The notes beneath the pieces are model-generated. The model searched no databases. It saw only the letters and a list, made by a program, of their open reading frames with translations, and was not told where the DNA came from. Below are positions 39,026 through 50,345 of a stretch of DNA of 64,000 bases, one piece after another (position 1 is the first letter of the stretch; each line of letters starts with the position of its first letter). The DNA comes from Platynereis dumerilii (Eukaryota > Annelida > Polychaeta > Phyllodocida > Nereididae): the NCBI GenBank assembly GCA_026936325.1, contig JAPTHN010000011.1, positions 33,948,629 through 34,012,628 of the forward strand, written 5' to 3'. A program made the position numbers and the translations under genes.

Positions 39026-39250
39026 CTGGAAAAAATCATAATGTATTTATTTATTTATTTATTTAAAAATATATTTACACGCTGGATAAACACAATCTGT
39101 ACAATAAAAAACAGTTCATGTGGTCCAGCCAACAGTAACGGTATAAAATCATAAAATAGGTATCATAAAATATTATACATTGTATAACCATCACCACGCA
39201 AATATGCATGGATGTAAAATGTCACCACCTTACTCTGATGTATTTCGCGT
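39026..39250 (-). mobile_element. insertion of about 225 bp relative to the sister copy, with TTTA-type tail
   Basis: The duplicated block at 37015-37030 runs straight from ccacaag into ttccttccgaacaaacaggt. In the second block these parts are separated by AT-rich sequence beginning with five to six attt units. A missing counterpart in the sister copy plus a simple-repeat edge suggests a retroposon 3' end on the minus strand. Family not recognised. Confidence 0.45.
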
Positions 39251-39257
39251 TCATTTG

Positions 39258-40830
39258 CATTCCTTCCGAACAAACAGGTGTATTCTTGTAAAAAAAAAAG
39301 ACATTTCAAATTTAGTGAATTTGTTAACGATGTGATGTTAGAAAGAGCTTGTCCCTGTTAACTTTATCAGATCAAAGCTGCCTATAGTGCAGATTGGTCG
39401 CAACTTTTCATCCTTACCCGGTAGACCTTCATAACCCAAGAGGGTTGCAGGGTCGTTAAATAACCCACCTTTGAGAATACAGTCGTTTGGGATCTGTTTA
39501 TGGACCTTTACTTGCATTTCTTCTCCATCAAAGTTGTTCTTACCAAACAATTGATATGACCGATTTTCTTTCACACGCACTGACACAACTTCTGATCATC
39601 TGATGCTAATTCCTTTTGTGTCCGTTTTCATCAAATTGTTGTCTACACCAACTTCGAAATTAGTGAACTCGTCTAATCCTAGGCGGACTTCTTCGCGCTA
39701 CAGTAATAACTTCTTGCCACTGAGTTGGAACGTAAACATTCATGTTTTTGTGGGCAAATTCAATAGTACTATGCATAGCATCCACCTCCATTGAGGTGTG
39801 CCTGGGGACGAGAAATTTATGGACAATGTCAACTGGAGTAAACATACGTACAACCTGCAGAAGTGTTTTGCTATGTTTTTTTTTTCTTTTTAGAGAAAGA
39901 TTGGCATTTTTCCACTCCATAGTTGACCATGTGAGCAATTAAGCACATCGTTGAAATGTATCCTATAGATGCATATTGTTGACAACTTAATCTCAGAAAA
40001 AGTAGGACTGCTTTCAGCCTAGTTTTATGTACAAGTTTTTTAAACTTAACAAAGCTGCCTATAGTGCAGATTGGTCGCAACTTTTCACCCTTACCCGGCA
40101 GACCCTCATAACCCAACAGGGTTGCCCGGTCGTTAAATATCCGACCTTTGAGAATACAGTCGTTTGGGATCTGTTTATGGACCTTTACTTGCATTTCTTC
40201 TCCATCAAAGTTGTTCTTACCAAACAATTGATATGACCGATTTTCTTTCACACGCACTGACACAACTTCTGATCATCTGATGGCAATTCCTTTTGTGTCT
40301 GTTTTCATAAAATTGTTGTCTACACTAACTTGGAAATTAGTGAACTCATCTAATCCCAGGCCGACCTCTTCGCGCTGCAGTTATAACTTCTTGCCATTGA
40401 GTTGGAACATGCACATTAATGTTTTTGTGGGCAAATTCGATAGTACAATGCATAGCATCCACTGCCATTGAGGTGTGCCTGGGGACCAGGAATTTATGGA
40501 CAATCTCAACTGGAGTAAACACTCGTACAACCAGTGGAAGTGTCTTTGCCGTGTTTTTTTTTTTTAAATAGAAAGATTGGCATTTTTCCACTCCATAGTT
40601 GACCATGTGAGCAATTAAGCACATCGTTGAAACGTATCCCATAGATGCATATTGTTGACAACTTCATCTCAGAAAAAAAAGTTGGGACTGTGTTCAACCT
40701 AGTTTTATTTACAAGATTTTTAAACTTAACAAAGCTGCCTATAGTGCAGATTGGTCGCAACTTTTCATCCTTTCCCAGTAGACCTTCATAACCCAACAGG
40801 GTTGCAGGGTCATTAAATAACCCACTTCAC
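39258..40830 (-). pseudogene. tandem array of repeat units B, C and part of D (about 680 bp each)
   Basis: Units start with aaagctgcctatagtgcaga at 39373, 40051 and 40732, so spacing is 678 and 681. Each holds, on the minus strand, VRVKENRSYQLFGKNNFDGE, QVKVHKQIPNDCILKG, LLGYEGLPGK and the PRHTSMEVDAMH segment. Unit A (37137) has the same content. All units are fragments; none is a complete gene. The whole is a local tandem amplification of an internal gene segment. Confidence 0.7.
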
Positions 40831-41032
40831 CCCACCTATATAGCTTTCCATTGTTTTTTTTTACTGTCTGAAACATAGAGCATCTTGTGATCTTACATTC
40901 TGTCCTCCAAAAGAAGTCTTAAGCTTGGTTCATTGCTGATGGTTTACTTGGTTTACATAAATATACTATACATGTAAACATATACATTGTATAACACTAT
41001 ACACGTATAATAATTCTTATGTCATTGAATAC

Positions 41033-41195
41033 CTCTGGACAACTGGTGTTGCTGCACCCAATCATCTGCCCTTCACATTCATCCTTGCAGATACAGTATA
41101 TCTCTGGTTGATTCTCTGCCTGGAGGACCTCTTTTAAGTTTGCCTCAACCCACACTTTTCCATGATTTTGTCTGACAAGTTCGATATGACTGTTT
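41033..41195 (-). other. PHD-finger-like exon fragment
   Basis: The minus strand reads QNHGKVWVEANLKEVLQAEN, then QPEIYCICKDECEGQMIGCS, then NTSCPE, ending at a donor-like gag|gtattc near 41032. The spacing YCICK…C…GCS…CP is that of the first half of a PHD zinc finger. The second half was not found nearby. It may belong to the multicopy gene of units A-D or be a stray exon. Confidence 0.45.
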
Positions 41196-41199
41196 TATT

Positions 41200-43680
41200 T
41201 GGTGCTTCAGTGGTTGGTGCATCAGGGAGTTCTTCATTCGCTGGTTTCATTTTAGATGTCTGTGATGGGGTCCACCCAAATAATTTCATCCCCATATTGC
41301 CGTGGGTGTATCTTCAAACAGGGTATTCAAAGATGTAATGATGTTTGTTGTCTTCATTGGGAGTTTGATTTCTCTGTAAGTTCAATTCCCTTTTCTTCTC
41401 ATTTGCTCGTGATCTTCGATAGATTCCTTAATCAGATACAACAAGCAACTGACTGCTCTGAGTATCAAAATTTTTTTCATCATTTTTAAGAAGGTAGAAC
41501 CCATGTCACCACATGTGTCATACTTTCTGGGAGCCAACATGTGCAAGATTGCCTTCAACCAGATAAGCCGTTCAAAGTTTCGAATTATTGTTTATTGATT
41601 GTTTATTGACAATGGATTATACGCTTCGGTATGGGACACCATTTTGTCCGACATGGACACTTGTATGATGCCCCATTACTTGTTTACAGTGAAAAGCAAT
41701 CAAATACAAATGTTCTCATTTTCAAAATGTTTTTTCAAATGAGGCAAGGACACAGTACATAGCATGAGTAAGGTTAAGTATAATTTTTACAATTAAAACA
41801 GTTTGGTACATCACATTTTTCAAGATATTTTGATAAAAAGTAATTCTTGACGTAGACAAGAGAGTTCAAGTTCGCTATGGGTATTTATTTTGTCTACAAT
41901 ATTTTCAATATTTTTATTTAGTCGCATCAAGAGCTATTAAGGAATATTAAATTCAGCAAATTTATACTTATTTTTGGTTTAAAATTTTTATCATTTTGTG
42001 TGTTGTAAGAATGTGTGGCTTTTTATTTGACAGGTATCTAAAAGGTAAATGGGAATAGATTTCGAATTAGGAAGCTGGGGTACACTGGAGATTTCATTTT
42101 CCAGATGATGAAATAGATTTTCCTTTGACGTTTTTTGGAGAGTGCCATCCAGATGTGCTAATGAAATTGGAACAGCATTCAGTTCATGAGAAGGGCCTGT
42201 TGAAGATTAACTTCTCTACTTTGAGCAATCACAATCATTCTTGTGAACATTTCTCTGACAGCCCGAACAAGTTTTTCCTGTGCATTTGTGGAAATCTTTA
42301 TTTTGTTGTTCATTTGAAATTGGCAGTATCTATGTTGGGAAGTTTGCTGAGGGTAGTTGAAATAAGCTGCCATTTAAACCTGTTGTCCAGTTTGAGAAAC
42401 ACATCTTTCATCAGGCTAGCCCACGAGGCTTCTGGAGATTATTGTCGGGTTCCATGGAGCGGTTGCTCATGTCAAGTTGTTCAAGGAGATCATTTTTTTC
42501 CTGCTCGAGTTCTTTAAGGATCTGTGATGGACAGTTAAGTACGAAGTCACTCAGATCAAATGGTCGAGCCTGCTCCTTGCAGACAGTTGCCCTGACTCCT
42601 CAGTTCTTCAGCATTTTTCATGACCTTTTCCTTCTCCTGTTATCACTTTCGAGATTGGCAGATCTGGCAGATTGGGAGTCGTTCTTTTTCTCATGATTGA
42701 GAGTTGAATTTGAAGTTCGGCCTTTTCAATCTCCAGGTTTGTGCATTTTGACAGAAGGGATTCATTGGTTTGTTTGTAGCTCTCATTTTTCTTTTTCAAT
42801 GTTTTGTTTTCCATTTGAAGTTTTGTAATCTGAAGTTTCAATCTATCTAATATCTATCTCAAAACCAGAAACGAAAACCAGACTCGGAAACTACTCGGGC
42901 TGACAGATGTTGCCTGCACACTGACAATTATCAAGCCTCATCAGACCTTGCATACTTCTAAGGGAGTGATTTCCTTCTTCTTATGCCAGGATATGGTAAC
43001 AATCCAGCCAAATGGATAGCAGTTACTTCCATGGGTAGGCTGGGTACCAGGGATACCTATAAGTAATTGTAAAAAAGTGTGGCAGCACTATGCTACATAA
43101 TTAAGGAATTGGTAAAACACAAATAATCCATATTTTAAAAAAAATTATAATGAAAATTTGAACTTTTCAAAAATTTAATGTCAAATTCAATTTCTGAAAT
43201 TAAAATAACATGAAAATGAAAGTTAAATTAAAATAACATATTGATAGCCTTGAGATGGGGGAAAAAGCATTTGAGTAGTTTCAGTGAGGTCTCTCCAAAG
43301 TCTCTCACCACTCTATAGCCCACGCTGGTGCTGATGGAGAGTAAGATGCAAGCTCACTCACTCATTCTCCCAAGTCTCCAGGCAGCTGGAGTAGGTCAGA
43401 AGACCTTAGAATCCTGTATGCTTGGGGGCTCTGTACATGAAGCGGAAGGGTAAACTGAATGAGGGCCAGGTTTTCCAAGATATTTCACCTGCTGTTTCAA
43501 GAAGATCTTTGAAGAAATATATGAAAATTAAAAATTTTATAAGCTTAACTGGTTGATCATTTTACATTCTTAAAAAGCTTTTGGGTTGTACATATCTGTA
43601 CATTCAAGATTAATATAATAAAATGCAAAATTAGTACATTAAATGTTGTTTGCAACTGCAATCTCATGTGTTGTTTCTTT
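41200..43680. other. decayed sequence with fragments of unidentified genes
   Basis: On the minus strand, 42841-42608 reads as a coiled coil (KLQITKLQMENKTLKKKNES) and 42373-42179 as KLVRAVREMFTRMIVIAQSR, recalling a conserved segment of large multicopy invertebrate genes. A LINE 3' tail (ctctatagcccacgctggtg … ctcactcactc) lies at 43312-43370. No complete gene is seen. Confidence 0.4.
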
Positions 43681-44140
43681 TACAGGTACTCGGAGACTAG
43701 CTTGAAGACAGCGGTTGGACAAAAGCCATAGTACAAGCTGATGTAGCAACATCTGGAACAGCCAATTCCTTCATCAATGCCAGCCATGTGACCAAGGCAT
43801 GTCGTGCACATCAAATCACAGCAGCTTGCCTTTATGATCTCCTTCATCAAGCTTATGACGAATACTGCATGTCTCAAGAGGATCCTGCAACATTTGAGGA
43901 ATGGTCCATTAATCAAGCTGAAAGAAGTGTCCACTTCGATTACTGGATGAAAACTCTTTCGCTTGAAATCACAATGCTTCTGTTTGTTAGATCTCTGCGT
44001 GAGGGCAATTTCAAACTTTATTTGGAATCTCTTGTGAGAATTATACCTTGGATGTTCGCTCTCGATCTACATCAGCTTGTACTATGACTTTTGTCCAACC
44101 CCTGTCTTCAAGCTAGTCTCCGAGTACCTGTAAAAGAAAC
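43660..44140. pseudogene. fragment of an unidentified multicopy gene between inverted repeats
   Basis: The plus strand has KACRAHQITAACLYDLLHQA, TFEEWSINQAERSVHFDYWM and LEITMLLFVRSLREGNFKLY (43788-44087). Similar sequences recur in many marine invertebrate genomes as uncharacterised multicopy genes (recollection, not a search). About 43660-43750 is repeated inverted at 44069-44140 (ggtactcggagactagcttg). The copy is degenerate. Confidence 0.5.
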
Positions 44141-44214
44141 AACACATAAGATTGCAGTTGCAAACAATATTTAATGTACTAATTTTGCAAATCCATATCT
44201 TACCTTCAAAACTG

Positions 44215-44580
44215 TCATCTCGATGTGAAGACCTCCAAACATAATGACAAAATTGTCTTCACCGTAACTCTCTGGCTAGGTCCACTGAATTTTCTTGCGA
44301 TTGCAAAGAGAGGCTGATCAGCTGCAAGAACTGGAGTTTGGGCTGGATTAAGATGATGTATTGCTGCCTGGTAATGTCCATAGAATGCCGTATCATAGCT
44401 ACAGAATGAGCATTTTGGTGGTATTGAGTGGTATTTTGCCTCAAGGGCTATCATATCACCTGGGGAAAGTTTTGCAATCAAGGCAGTATCTTCCAGTTCA
44501 ACAGCACATTTTCGCACATTTTCATCCAATTGTTTGGTTGCAGCCTCATGCAAGCCCAGCAGGTTCATCACAAAAAACAC
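44215..44580 (-). pseudogene. fragment of the same unidentified multicopy gene family
   Basis: The minus-strand frame reads ENVRKCAVELEDTALIAKLS then PGDMIALEAKYHSIPPKCSF. A D-x-x-KYH pattern after LSPGDM belongs, as I recall, to the same large invertebrate family as the preceding entry. The hAT element has inserted directly beside it (44609), just upstream of this fragment. Confidence 0.4.
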
Positions 44581-44892
44581 ACATTTTCTTTCTCATACTT
44601 CTTGATGCTAGTGATGCAGACCAGACCGCCTTGGACCGGTCCGGTCCGCGGTCCAGGGCTGGACCGCAAAAATACCGGACCGCCATGATAATACCGATCT
44701 CCAGCTTCAGATCGCGATCCAAACCGGTCCAGTATTATTCATATAACACTAGGTGTCACCACTATGCTGTCTCAGAAATTCTCGGACGCCACCTAGCGAG
44801 TAATTTGTGTCAAACGCACGTGGAATAAAGTTAGGATGACCTAGTTACCTAATTCTGAGGTCAAGTTGGTCAACAAAAAGCAAACGATGTCG

Positions 44893-45241
44893 GCCCGGGG
44901 GGGGGGTACTTCGCGGACTTTTGTATACGGATGCGCCACGGCAATTTTGAAAACCAGAACCATTTTAATCCGGAAACTGCGCCAAAACCACAAACCATTT
45001 TAATCCTTCACTAAAATTTTTTGCAAACCAATTTAATCTTCATGGTTTTTAAACCATTTTAATCCTCTTTTGAAGCCGATTCTAACGGTACCAAACATGT
45101 TAGGGTTGCGAAAACCAGAACCAAATTAATCAGAATTGTCAAAAAACCAAAACCATTTTAATCCAAGAAGGCCAAAAAACCATTACCATCCAGCGGCGCC
45201 TCTATGTACACCCTTATAGAGTGAGTACCCCCCCCCCCCGC
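44893..45241. mobile_element. possible nested MITE with repeated AACCATTTTAATCC boxes
   Basis: Ends are G-run ggggggtact (about 44899-44910) and its complement agtaccccccc (45226-45236). Between them the box aaaccattttaatcc, or close forms, recurs six to seven times (near 44958, 44991, 45026, 45053, 45118, 45150, 45178). It lies in the leader of the hAT element, a few bases before the transposase ATG. Confidence 0.5.
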
Positions 45242-45249
45242 CCCTTGGG

Positions 45250-47730
45250 ATGTCGGATGTGTCAGATGAAGAAATTGATCATCATGACAATGATGAAGTG
45301 GAGCAAGGCTTCAGAGATAGATCACCAGTGGCTAGGAAACGTGTTTCCCTCTATGAGAAAGGTGATAGAAAATTTCAAGCCCAAGTTTACAAACACTACT
45401 TCAAAGTTGCTGGTGATGCTGAGGAGATGTTTCGTTGCATGGAGTGTGACAAGGTTGTCAAGAAAGGCAAAGGTGGACAAACTAATTTGAAAAAACACTA
45501 TGAAAGATATCATCCAACTATTTACAAAGAGAAGATGAAGCCAATTCCTCTGGTAAATATTCATTTAGATGCAGTCTTATGACAGTGATGTCAGTTTGGA
45601 ATTTTCAGTTAGGTTTTAAAAGTCAGATAATAAAGTGTTAAAATTCAATCCACCATGAATTAATTTTTTCAATAGAGTCTGGAAACTATTATTTTCTACT
45701 CAAGTGCTTTATTTAATATTATTGTCAATTTCAAATATTGTTGCATTATTCATATAATTATATCGATTACATAAAATGTATATATTGGAAGAAAATTATG
45801 GGTCATACATGGGTAATTCACATTAGTCTATGACTAAAAAGTAAAAACATTAACTCTGCTGAAGCAACCTCATCCAAGGTTAAGTTATAAAAATAATGAT
45901 AATATCCAAACTACTATTAGCAAAAAGTTATTTTAATTTTTTCTTTCTTTTCAGGCTACGAATAAGCTGGACAATTATTTGCAAAAGAAATCCGATGAAA
46001 ATCATGAAACTGAGAAGCAGGAAGAAAAGCAAACAACTGGTCGCTCTCTGGCAGTGCCGCTGGATAGTGCTTTCGGCTACAGCTTTTATTACAGGAAAGA
46101 CAGCGAGAGACACAAAGAGTGTAAAAGAGCATTAGGGGAGATGATTTGTGCGGATATTCAGCCTTTGTCCATTGTTGATGACCCTGGCTTTCTGAAGTAC
46201 TCTTTCACATTGGATCCTAAATTTGTAGTGCCTTCCAGGCCAGTGATTGAAAATGAAGTGAGGGACTTGTATGAGAAAACCAAGGCAGACATTATACACA
46301 AGCTGCAGACTGAAGTTTCCAATTACTGCTTGACATTCGACATCTGGACATCAAGGGCTCAGGATGCCTACCTCAGTCTTACCATACATTACGTCAACAA
46401 AAATACATGGCAGCTCTGTGATTTGAGGTTAGGTGTGTACAAATTTGAAGGCCGACATGGGGCTGAAGAAATTGCCGACAAAATCATGGAGCTTCTGGAA
46501 GAGTGGAATCTCCCCTTTGAGAAGATGACTGCCGCCACATGTGACAATGCCAGCAACAATGTGAAATGTTTCAGAGATCATCTCAAGGTTCCGAGAGCTC
46601 CTTGTCTTGGCCATGTTTTAAATTTGGCAGTTCATGACGCTCTCAAAGTTCGTGGAATAACAGAACCACTAGCACGTTGCAGGAGACTGGTTGAGCATTT
46701 CGATAAAAGCCGTGCAGCTTCAGAAGCTTTGAAAGCTAAACAAGCAGAGGCAGATATGAAGCCACGTAAGCTGATCCAAGACGTGCCCTCAAGGTGGAAT
46801 TCAACTTTTGCAATGCTTGAAAGACTCCTTGAGCTGAAAGATGCTGTGATCTCTGTCGTCAAGGATGAGCTGACTCATGAAAATGCTCCATTGCCTGCAT
46901 ATGTGCCAAATGAAGGAGAATGGAGGAACCTTCACCAAATCATGGGCCTTCTCCGTCCATTCTATGACATAACAACTTGGATTAGTGCATCTTCGTATGT
47001 GACCATATCAGCTGCTGGTCCATCTCTTACAGTTCTGAAGCAAACCCTGGTTGTATCTGATGTTGACAATCCAGTGGTACGTCGGTGTAAGGAGGCTGCT
47101 CAGGCCAAACTTGACAAATATTTTGATGATACTGAAGAACAGAAATTGTTGGATTTATGCTCATTCTTGGATCCAAGATTCAGAACCTTTCAACACAAAC
47201 CTGAATCAAAAATCAGTGCTGAAAGTAGAGTATTGAGTGAACTCACCACAATGTTGGAAAATACTGCTCCAGGATTTCTTAACCAGGCCGCAGTTGCTGA
47301 AGTTGAAAGTGGAAGTAGCGGTCTTGACCGCTTGCTGGCTTCTTTGGCACCCGATGGTGCCGGTCCAAGCAGCACAGTGGATAGTGGCAGGGAACTTGCA
47401 CACAGAGAACTTGGGCGTTACAGTGCCTTACCAGTTGCTACACTCAGTACCAATCCTTTGGCCTGGTGGAAGCTGTACGAAACATCACTTCCGCATCTGT
47501 CAAAGATGGCACAGAAATACTTATGCATTGTTGCCACGAGTGTGCCCAGCGAATGTCTCTTTTCCATTGCTGGTCAGATTGTCTCAGCCAGGAGGAGCAG
47601 ATTGTTACCTGAGACTACCAACCGACTCTGTCTGCTCCATGACAACATTAGCAAATGTCACTTGCCACAATATCAGCGCATGTGGGAAGTTTGTGGATGT
47701 AAGGAATGTCAAAAACTAACCGCCAAGTAA
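45250..47730 (+). CDS. hAT transposase, BED-finger type, intact
   Basis: Two exons, 45250-45552 and 45955-47730 (ctg|gtaaat … tttcag|gct), phase 0, 692 aa. Residues about 60-90 form a BED zinc finger (FRCMECDKVVKKGKGG … KKHYERYHP). The RNase H-like core has LTFDIWTSRAQDAY (first Asp) and ATCDNASNNVKCF (second Asp). The conserved Cys/His segment PCLGHVLNLAVHDAL follows, then a long helical insertion and the C-terminal hAT dimerisation domain (LAWWKLYETSLPHLSKMAQK … VPSECLFSIAG). The protein would bind the GGACCGG-rich ends and cut and paste the element. No stop or shift is seen. A domesticated ZBED host gene is unlikely because of the terminal repeats and target duplication. Confidence 0.95.
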
Positions 47731-48395
47731 CTCTGATATTTGAATCTTGTTTGATGCTCAAAGACTGTATTTATCCAGGATGTTGTAACTTTATTACTTT
47801 TACGTCTTCTTTTGATTTATTCTGTGTGCCAAAAACTTGTCATCAATCAAGTATTATGTTGAATCTCGAAGACTATCAATTTTTCCATGACATTTTATTA
47901 AATATGATTTTAAATTCAAATATTTTAAAATTCTTATTCTATAAATAATTATATATCTATATATCCATGATATTCTTTCACTTTTGTAGTCTTGTTCGAT
48001 ACTCGTAGACATGATGTTTGATATTTGTAGACCATTTATCCATGATTATTTTAATTCGATACTTTTGAAGTCATGTTCAATACTCGAAGATATATATCCA
48101 TGATGTTGTTACTTTTAGTCACCTTTCGATAAGTATGTTCATGTGCTAACAGTTTGTCATAATTCCTTTAACAGTAACATGTTTGAGAATTAAAGGTAAT
48201 AACTCTTGATATGTTTTAATAATTTTTTAAAGTAAAAATTTCTAATAAATTCGGAAATGCCGATGGACCGCCTCTGGACCGGTCCAGGGATGATACCGGA
48301 CCACCTCACCTTGGACCGGACCAGGACCGGACCACTTTTCAAAATACCGGACCACCCCACTGAAGGCGGTCCGGTCTGCATCACTACTTGATGCC

Positions 48396-48785
48396 GTCCC
48401 ACAAGTCATGAAAGATATAAAAATTGATGTGCACTCGTACAGAGAGCAAATCGTAATCCATAGATGCCTTATAGGACACAGCAGATTAACCCATTTACTC
48501 CTACTAAACGGTAATCCAGCGCAACTATGCGAACAGTGTCAGAATCCTGTAACAATTAAACATATTCTGTTAGAATGTAAAAGCCTTCTACGCCACCGAC
48601 CATTTCAATCTGACAACATTTGTTCTTAGAAAATTCAGCATCGAGTATTATTCAGTTCCTCAGGGACACTGAATACTTCTACAAGTTATGAGAAATTAGA
48701 TTTAAGATAATCTACTAAACCAATGTTGCCTCTAAATAGCCCACACCGGCGCTGATGGGGCGTAAAACACAAACTCACTCACTCT
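48396..48785 (+). mobile_element. LINE 3' end with ACTC tail
   Basis: The frame 48408-48629 reads HSYREQIVIHRCLIGHSRLT then HLLLLNGNPAQLCEQCQNPV and IKHILLECKSLLRHR. This RLxIGHSRLTH…C..C…HIL..C pattern is the C-terminal end of LINE ORF2 proteins. It is followed by the 3' UTR tgttgcctctaaatagccca … gatggggcgtaaaacacaaa and (ACTC)n. Upstream parts are missing. Confidence 0.75.
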
Positions 48786-48789
48786 TCTT

Positions 48790-49129
48790 TCACCTAAAGC
48801 TTTGACCTCAAATATTTCACAATATATATAGAAGTTTACAATCTATAAATACATCCATACTCTTTATCAGTTTATATCAGTTTATAGCCCGAAAAAAGGT
48901 TCACAAATTAATATAAATATACGTATATGTTAAAAAGAACATTTCATCCAGCATGATGTCCATCTAGTTTCACTTGAAATATGGAAAGTCTTATCTTTTA
49001 AAATGTCATTTTTTACTTTTCACATAAAGCTTCGACCTCAAATATCTCACAATATATAATTCAATCTTCAAATATTTTATCTTTCACATGAGTAAATACC
49101 AAATTTTTGAAAAGTACCAGAAAAGCATT
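48790..49129. other. no gene seen
   Basis: AT-rich sequence between the LINE tail and the first small ORF. It contains a diverged duplication (cacaatatatatagaagttt against cacaatatataattcaatct, with ctttgacctcaaata before each). Confidence 0.45.
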
Positions 49130-49423
49130 TCAATCAGTTTTGTATTTTGAATGACTTAAAAGCTTGAAAATGTACTTGCTCATACTTAACTTAATGGGTC
49201 TCAGTCGATATTTCAGTACAACATCCTGATTCATATTGATCATGATTCGACGACTTCTTGTAAAATTTGGAGTTTGAATGTTCACATTAACTTGCTGTAT
49301 AGTAGCTGATGCTGGTACTGGTTCCACATCATTAACCGGAATAATTCCATGCTGTCCTGCTATTGGTATATTCCATGGCATTGGAAATGTGATAATGAGA
49401 TAATCCCATCCTGGACCTGTCAT
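49130..49423 (-). CDS. hypothetical ORF, exon-like
   Basis: A 97-codon frame (TGPGWDYLIITFPMPWNIPI … VNVNIQTPNFTRSRR) preceded by an acceptor-like tttttttccag right before its first ATG. A donor-like ttaa|gtatga near 49186 could end it early. I do not recognise it. It lies between the LINE tail and the Polinton genes, so it might be an outer Polinton gene or a host fragment. Confidence 0.3.
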   Translation of the reverse strand: MTGPGWDYLIITFPMPWNIPIAGQHGIIPVNDVEPVPASATIQQVNVNIQTPNFTRSRRIMINMNQDVVLKYRLRPIKLSMSKYIFKLLSHSKYKTD

Positions 49424-49542
49424 CTGGAAAAAAATAAGTCATGTGAAAGGTCAAAATGTCAAAAGTCAAGAAAATCATTCAGATTTAGCCTGAATAGAGT
49501 AACTGGCATTTGAGAATCCGACTGAATCATCATCGCTGAAAT

Positions 49543-49773
49543 TCATCTTCTGCATTCGATACACATTATATCTCCTCCCACACAATTAATGAGTCGACAT
49601 GGAAGTAGCCCTAGATTACTGCAGAATTCCGCAATACAAACAAGACAACATGGTTCATTTTTCCTCCCCATGCACTTACGTACTTCAATTATAATTGTAC
49701 ACACCGACAATAGTAGAAAGACCATAGCGCCTGCAGCACTGACGTACATCACAACTGTGTATGCCAAAAGCAT
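49543..49773 (-). CDS. hypothetical small membrane, Cys-rich ORF
   Basis: A 76-aa frame: an N-terminal hydrophobic segment (LLAYTVVMYVSAAGAMVFLL) is followed by a cysteine-rich tail (CMGRKNEPCCLVCIAEFCSN … CIECRR). One membrane span with a short Cys-rich side is plausible. Not recognised; coding status uncertain. Confidence 0.3.
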   Translation of the reverse strand: MLLAYTVVMYVSAAGAMVFLLLSVCTIIIEVRKCMGRKNEPCCLVCIAEFCSNLGLLPCRLINCVGGDIMCIECRR

Positions 49774-49879
49774 ATATAATCACTCACAAATATCCATAAA
49801 TATCCACAAAAGACTGTCATGGATTTTGGCTTGGTCTTTTGACTTTGACCAAAGAGCCTATTTGACAATTAGCCTATTT

Positions 49880-50345
49880 GATATTAGGCTCAATTTTCAT
49901 TGGCTATTGGATAATGGATATTAGATTTGAATCTCATTGAATTCTCAGTGCGTCCAATGAGAATGCTGCTTAATATCCACTGGCCAATCATGGCTCTATG
50001 GATATTAGGCTTGACTGTGATTGGCTAGGATATTTGGCCGGATTCTCATTGGACAGGATATTAGGTGGCATTCTCATTGGACAAACTACTAACTACAGTG
50101 CCCCCTACTGTGCATATTAAGGTGGATTCTCATTGGTCAAGATATTACGGCGTATTCTCATTGGTCAGTTCACTTTTATCCAATGTTGGATATTTGTCAA
50201 AATCCACAATAGTATGAAAGAGTTATTGCGAGTGACTTGGGCATGTATCCAAAGAATAACATCTTTGCCAAAATCCACTATAGTCAGGAGTGAGCGATAA
50301 TGAGTGACTTAGGCATGCGCCCAAAGGACCAATATTTTGCTCAAA
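49880..50345. repeat. cluster of inverted CCAAT boxes and a 65-bp duplication
   Basis: Between 49890 and 50170 the motif attctcattgg(a/t)c, or its complement ccaatgagaat, occurs about five times, with further attggctat/gattggct forms. Each carries an inverted CCAAT box. At about 50213-50345 a 65-bp segment (gagtgacttgggcatgtatc … aaaatccactata) is repeated with divergence. It lies upstream of the leftmost recognised Polinton-side gene. Confidence 0.65.

Larger units (their letters stand above)
44609..48386 (+). mobile_element. hAT DNA transposon, apparently complete, 3778 bp
   Basis: Target duplication CTTGATGC is identical at 44601-44608 and 48387-48394. Terminal inverted repeats: left TAGTGATGCAGACCAGACCG, right the reverse complement with one mismatch. 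Both subterminal regions are packed with GGACCGG/CCGGTCC motifs, the usual transposase-binding arrangement in hAT elements. Between them lies one two-exon transposase gene without interruption. All hallmarks of a recent, possibly active insertion are present. Confidence 0.95.

Noticed and set aside
36084-40642. CRISPR-like or satellite array because of recurrent similar blocks
   Set aside because: Units are 680 bp or 2 kb with coding-like content and Merlin copies; they are duplications in a eukaryotic genome.
45250-47730. domesticated ZBED host gene
   Set aside because: Terminal inverted repeats and an identical 8-bp target duplication enclose it, so it is a transposon gene.
48408-48629. 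independent RNase H-like host gene
   Set aside because: It is followed by the LINE 3' UTR and ACTC tail that recur at 37366 and 43312.
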